Shown here: one piece after another, positions 60,287-64,000 of the stretch
Position numbering within the stretch: position 1 is the stretch's first letter
How the letters are laid out: each line of letters opens with the position of its first letter
NCBI GenBank assembly: GCA_019916065.1
Contig: CM034239.1
Location: 46,947,812 to 47,011,811, forward strand
DNA from: Vitellaria paradoxa
Taxonomy: Eukaryota; Streptophyta; Magnoliopsida; Ericales; Sapotaceae
Direction: 5' to 3'
DNA length: 64,000 bases
Notes under the pieces: model-generated
The model's input: only the letters and a program-made list of their open reading frames with translations
Told to the model about the DNA's origin: nothing
Database searches by the model: none
Made by a program: the position numbers and the translations under genes

Positions 60287-62360
60287 CATTAGGGGAATTT
60301 ATGCAAGATTTTGAACTTAAAACACTTATTTCACATAAAAGAAAAGCATGATTTGTTGAATTGATTGTTTACTATCCCTTAAATTAGTTTAGGAATCTTG
60401 TGGGTAGATTCACTACAAACCCTCACAAGACTTCACTCGTTCACTAGGGGAAACCTAGGGGTTTAAAAGGCTTGTTGCACGTGCTAAATGTAACCGGGTT
60501 TCCAACGAAAAGAGAAATAGGATAATAGGTTAGATTAGTTAAATAAAACCATTGCTAGGGACTAGCAATGTTTTAGTTGGGGGGTGTGATTACACTTGAA
60601 AAGTGTAATTAATTTCTCCTTTTCTTATTGCTATTAATAAATGTTTAATGTCAATTCTTTATAGTTAATAACTTTTTGTGAGTTTTACTTATGATTTTCT
60701 TTTATGCAGCAAAAGAAGGCAAACAAAAAGAAAAGAGCTAGAGATTATATTGAAGACATGGAGGAGCTGGAAGACAGTATTAAAAAGCTTAAAATGGAGA
60801 GTGATTCAGCAAGGAATGAAGAAGCAAGCTGTGCACAGAAGGGTAGAACCAAAGAAGGAAGCGAAGAATAGAAGAAGAGCACACTGCCCCCTGGCGGTCG
60901 ACCGGCAGTCGACCGGTGTGGTATCGCCAGATTCCAGTGCGCTTCCGTGTCTAGGGTTTCCATGGCCTATATATACACCTGTTATGTACGGGAATGTGGA
61001 GCCGCCTCTAGGGTTTTAGATACAGTTTTTTTCGGAGTTTTTAGAGAGTTTTTCTATTCGTTTTACAAGAAGTTTTGGAGATTGGATTCGTTTATGCTGC
61101 TGTAAATTCCAGATTTCTCATTCTTTTGCACTTAATACAGTCTTCGGTGAACGGTATTTGGATTAGTAGATTAATAATATTCTTTTTAAATCTTGTTCTT
61201 GATACTTCATCTTCGATTCTTCTCATCTTTATTGCTTAATGCTTGCTTTGTTTGGATGTTTCTTACATTTGTTTCATTAGATATTTGATTGGTTAGAATA
61301 GCTTCAGATTTCTATTTTGTTCTTCTTTATTCACTCTTGTTTATTTATTCGTTTCTTGTATGATTGATTTAGAGTTTGATTTAGTTGGTGTTATGGATCT
61401 AGCATAAAACCCTAGTTCTTGATTCAACGAATCAAGGAAGGGTGATTCTTTATGAACTAAAGGATGTAAGTAGATCTTACGCATGGGTTGAAAAACCTAC
61501 GCGTAGTGATCTACGCTTTTAGGAATCTTTTTATTTTTGCTTCAAACACCTTCGAAAACGAAAACCTTTGACTACATTATCTGTAATCACTGGTAAGGGT
61601 TTTCGATTAAAACTTTCTCATAACTTTGGGCAAAATTAAATTTGATTTCAAAACAAATCTGATCTTGGTTGTTTGAAAACCTTCGAAAACAAAAGTTCTT
61701 GTTCATATTCTCTGAAATCACTGAAAAGAACTTTTGATTCAAACTTTCTAAACAATTTTGAACCAATCTTGATCTAGGTTTGATCCCAATTATTTTCATA
61801 GAAAATCTTTCCGGTTTTATTATCCATAATGAAACGTGATTTTAAAACTATGTATGGGCTGTTTTTCTTATGAACTTCAATTCTTATTTGTGATATAATA
61901 CACCCCTTGGTGAAGTAAAGAGTTACCCGGACTTGTGAAGTTGAATCGAGAACTCCTTTTAAATCTTGAAACTTTCAGTTTTTTTTTTTTTTTTTTAATT
62001 TTTGCTACTGAATCTTCCTTGTTATATTTTCTTACAAATCTTGATTAGTTTAGAATAATTCTTTAAGTTCTTGAATTTTTGTTTTCAATCTTGCAAATAA
62101 CATTAGAATAGTTTTCGTTCACTGAATTTTGTCATTTAATTCTTGATAGGATTAGGTAAGTCAATTTCATAAATTTTTGGCAAACATAGTTTAGGAAACC
62201 TTGAACTTCCTTTCCTTGAATTTTTAGGACAGCTTTGATAGCTTAGAATCTTAAAATTCAGTTTCCCTGTGGATTCGACCTCGGACTCACCGAGATTAAA
62301 ACTACACCGCACACCCTTGCACTTGGGGGTTAGTTTAGACGCACTTTCTAATAGCGGTCA
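60287..62360 (+). repeat. 3' LTR of the Athila element
   Basis: Counterpart of 48,547-50,602. It differs by about 25 substitutions, a 12-bp extra 'cagtcgaccgg'-like copy near 60,900 and a 5-bp 'taata' near 61,897. TATA box at 60,968-60,975. Confidence 0.85.
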
Positions 62361-63696
62361 ACAATCATCCAACAATTATTACAGACCAAAAATAAAGTCC
62401 TCCAGCTCTGTGCAGGAAAGAAGAAAAAAATAGATAACTCTTCTGATGGAATATTTAAGAGAAATTAATCTCTTTCCAGCTCATCTTCTGTATCCCTGTG
62501 CTTAATATCCTGAAAAAAATATTCCCACAAGGGGTGAGCTACTAAAGCCCAGTAATCAGAATCTCCTAGGTGCCTATATGCAGTGGTTGTAATACTACAC
62601 TGTATTAAGTGAATGTGTTTAAGTGGCATACTATTTATGCAACAATTAATTCAATAGATCTCAACTAAATAATGTAAATTATACTTACAACGGTTCGATG
62701 AAACCGTCACCGTAACTACTATTTTACTTACATGTAAAATAATTAAATAATGATGTGTATACCACAATGAAGTCTGTGTCGCAGTGGTAGGGATCTCAGA
62801 TTTAGATCTTCAAGGTCTCGGGATCAAACCCCGTAGTGATATAGGTTTCATACATATATATATATATATATTTATAAAATATTAATCGAGAGGAATTAAA
62901 TATAATTAAATAATTCCAACACATCATTCATACATAACAAGAGAGGTTGCTGGTCATAGTAAAATTTTGTAAAGAAGTTTAATCTAAATCCTCCTACGAT
63001 AATCATACTCCTATCCTCCTCTACCCCCAGCCTTGGGAACTAGTGACTTTACAGGCTTAGCATCCAATGCATACCGACGGTGTCACCTACCAAAAACCTA
63101 GCCGTCGCGACCGGCTACCTGACTGACCAGGTCAGAAGGGAGCATCTCCCAAATAAAATGCATGTTCCCATCTTCATCTAAAAGGCCATTTCTACCCACC
63201 CATCACCCGATTGCAAAAAATAGCTTTAGCACCAAGTGCCTTAATTTCTTCTCACCTTTTTACATTCCAAGGGTACCTTGTATGGAAATCAGACATTTTT
63301 AATAACAACCGGCAATGTTCCCGGGCAATGAATCAAAAATGAGATTATTTAGTCACATGCAATATATTTTTAAGCACTTTATCTATATCCATACTTTAAT
63401 AGTAATTCTCAATAAATCAAAGATTTAACATAGTCATCAATATCATTATCACAAAGGTAGGCACTATATGTAAATTAACAATTAGCAAGTAAAAAAAAAA
63501 ATTTAGAATACAAATTAGTATTTTAGTTAATTGTTTTGACAAGCTTACTGTACCAAATTTGATAAGAATAAAATTATTTCTAATGGTATATTAATTAGGC
63601 CGAGGTTGGTAGCTGCTTGTTCTTACTTAATTACCTCACTCCAAAATAAAAGCTCAGATGAAAATTCAGATTATCAATTCAAATTTAAAAAAAAAA
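62361..63696 (-). mobile_element. Antisense LTR fragment, right of the Athila element
   Basis: Appears to continue the antisense chromovirus-type LTR that starts at 48,247. The minus strand has the pattern of such LTRs (e.g. complement of 'ggggtgagctactaaagcccag' split at 62,531-62,551). No ORF. Family assignment is by resemblance only. Confidence 0.4.
62765..62870 (+). mobile_element. tRNA-derived SINE-like sequence
   Basis: 'tgtcgcagtggtaggg' (A-box-like, about 62,777) and 'ggatcaaacccc' (B-box-like, about 62,821) stand about 45 bp apart as in a pol III tRNA-type promoter, followed by an (AT)n tail at about 62,856-62,870. It cannot fold as a working tRNA. Target duplications were not identified. 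Confidence 0.45.
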
Positions 63697-64000
63697 TGTT
63701 AAGTGAGGTAAATCAAGACAAGTTTTCCCCCAAGTGCAAGGTGTGGTTGAAGCACAAAATAACTGGTAAGTCCCAGGTCATTTCCACAGGATCTAGGGAG
63801 TAATGAAGTGAATGACTCTAGTGGAGATTAATTTGGCAAAATACAACTCACAAAAAATGTGAAACAGAAAATTAAAATCTGATTTGGTTGGTTGATGGTT
63901 TTGAACTAGTTTTCCAAAAGCAAAATGAATTTAAACTTAAAGATTAAGTGATAAAAAAAATTGAGCAAGACAAGTTTAATATCAATCCAAATGAATTTCA
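63697..64000 (-). mobile_element. End of another Tat/Athila-type LTR, antisense
   Basis: 'ttcccccaagtgcaagg' and 'cccaggtcatttccacagga' (63,725-63,791) are diverged complements of the Athila LTR end at 50,505-50,575. No primer site is recognisable beside it, so it may be a 3' or solo LTR in minus orientation. It runs off the window. Confidence 0.4.

Larger units (their letters stand above)
48547..62360 (+). mobile_element. Ty3/gypsy retrotransposon, Athila lineage, full length but mutated
   Basis: About 13.8 kb with two 2.06-kb LTRs (48,547-50,602 and 60,287-62,360), tRNA-Asp primer site, gag-protease-RT-RNase H-integrase, and a further ORF 3' of integrase as in Athila elements. By hand count the LTRs differ at about 25 sites plus two small insertions, roughly 1.2%, so the insertion is fairly recent. 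The coding part is broken by three homopolymer frame changes (51,173-51,178, 54,956-54,962, 55,361-55,364) and four stops (54,380, 54,929, 57,693, 58,149). A clear 5-bp target duplication was not found and LTR starts are uncertain by about 15 bases. Confidence 0.9.

Noticed and set aside
62777..62832. tRNA gene
   Set aside because: Only A- and B-box-like motifs are present; acceptor and anticodon stems do not form, so a SINE relic is more likely.

Overview
The window is plant nuclear DNA: AT-rich, with a plant family-1 glycosyltransferase carrying a GT-AG intron, LTR retrotransposons primed by plant initiator-Met and Asp tRNAs, and TTA-flanked Tourist-like MITEs. The enzyme family and the retroelement lineages point to an angiosperm, probably a eudicot. 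I cannot name the species from sequence alone.

Positions 1-47,127 are a head-to-tail segmental duplication. Four diverged units start near 1 (left end cut by the window), 15,640, 27,840 and 41,020. Units 1-3 each carry a two-exon UDP-glycosyltransferase gene of the UGT85 type on the minus strand. Only unit 2 (23,942-25,988) has an open frame, predicted at 457 aa with complete PSPG box, catalytic His and Asp, and a short in-frame gap. Units 1 and 3 are pseudogenes sharing an exon-1 frameshift and each having two different nonsense codons in exon 2. Shorter exon-1 relics lie downstream. Unit 4 has lost its UGT gene to insertions. Between the genes lies AT-rich non-coding DNA with MITEs and microsatellites. 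Individual units have gained their own insertions: in unit 1 a 2.9-kb solo LTR, a 686-bp palindromic element made of two inverted LTRs, and a GC-rich foldback MITE; in units 3 and 4 a 2-kb element with hairpin-forming tandem arrays.

Positions 41,527-46,762 (in unit 4) hold a non-autonomous LTR element encoding only a Gag-like protein (TR-GAG type). Its 5' LTR is split by one copy of the hairpin-array element. From 47,128 the duplicated unit is broken by a truncated Ty1/copia fragment. That is cut by an LTR lying in antisense, which in turn is interrupted by a long Ty3/gypsy element of the Athila lineage (about 48,547-62,360). The Athila element has 2.06-kb LTRs differing by roughly 1%, a tRNA-Asp primer site, gag, protease, RT, RNase H, integrase and a third 'putative plant transposon protein' ORF, but several frameshifts and stops. 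The last 1.6 kb is antisense LTR sequence with a SINE-like insertion and the end of another LTR.

Overall this is a decaying UGT85 tandem cluster being overwritten by nested retrotransposons. The only host gene that looks potentially functional is the unit 2 UGT. All divergence figures given are hand counts over aligned stretches and are approximate.
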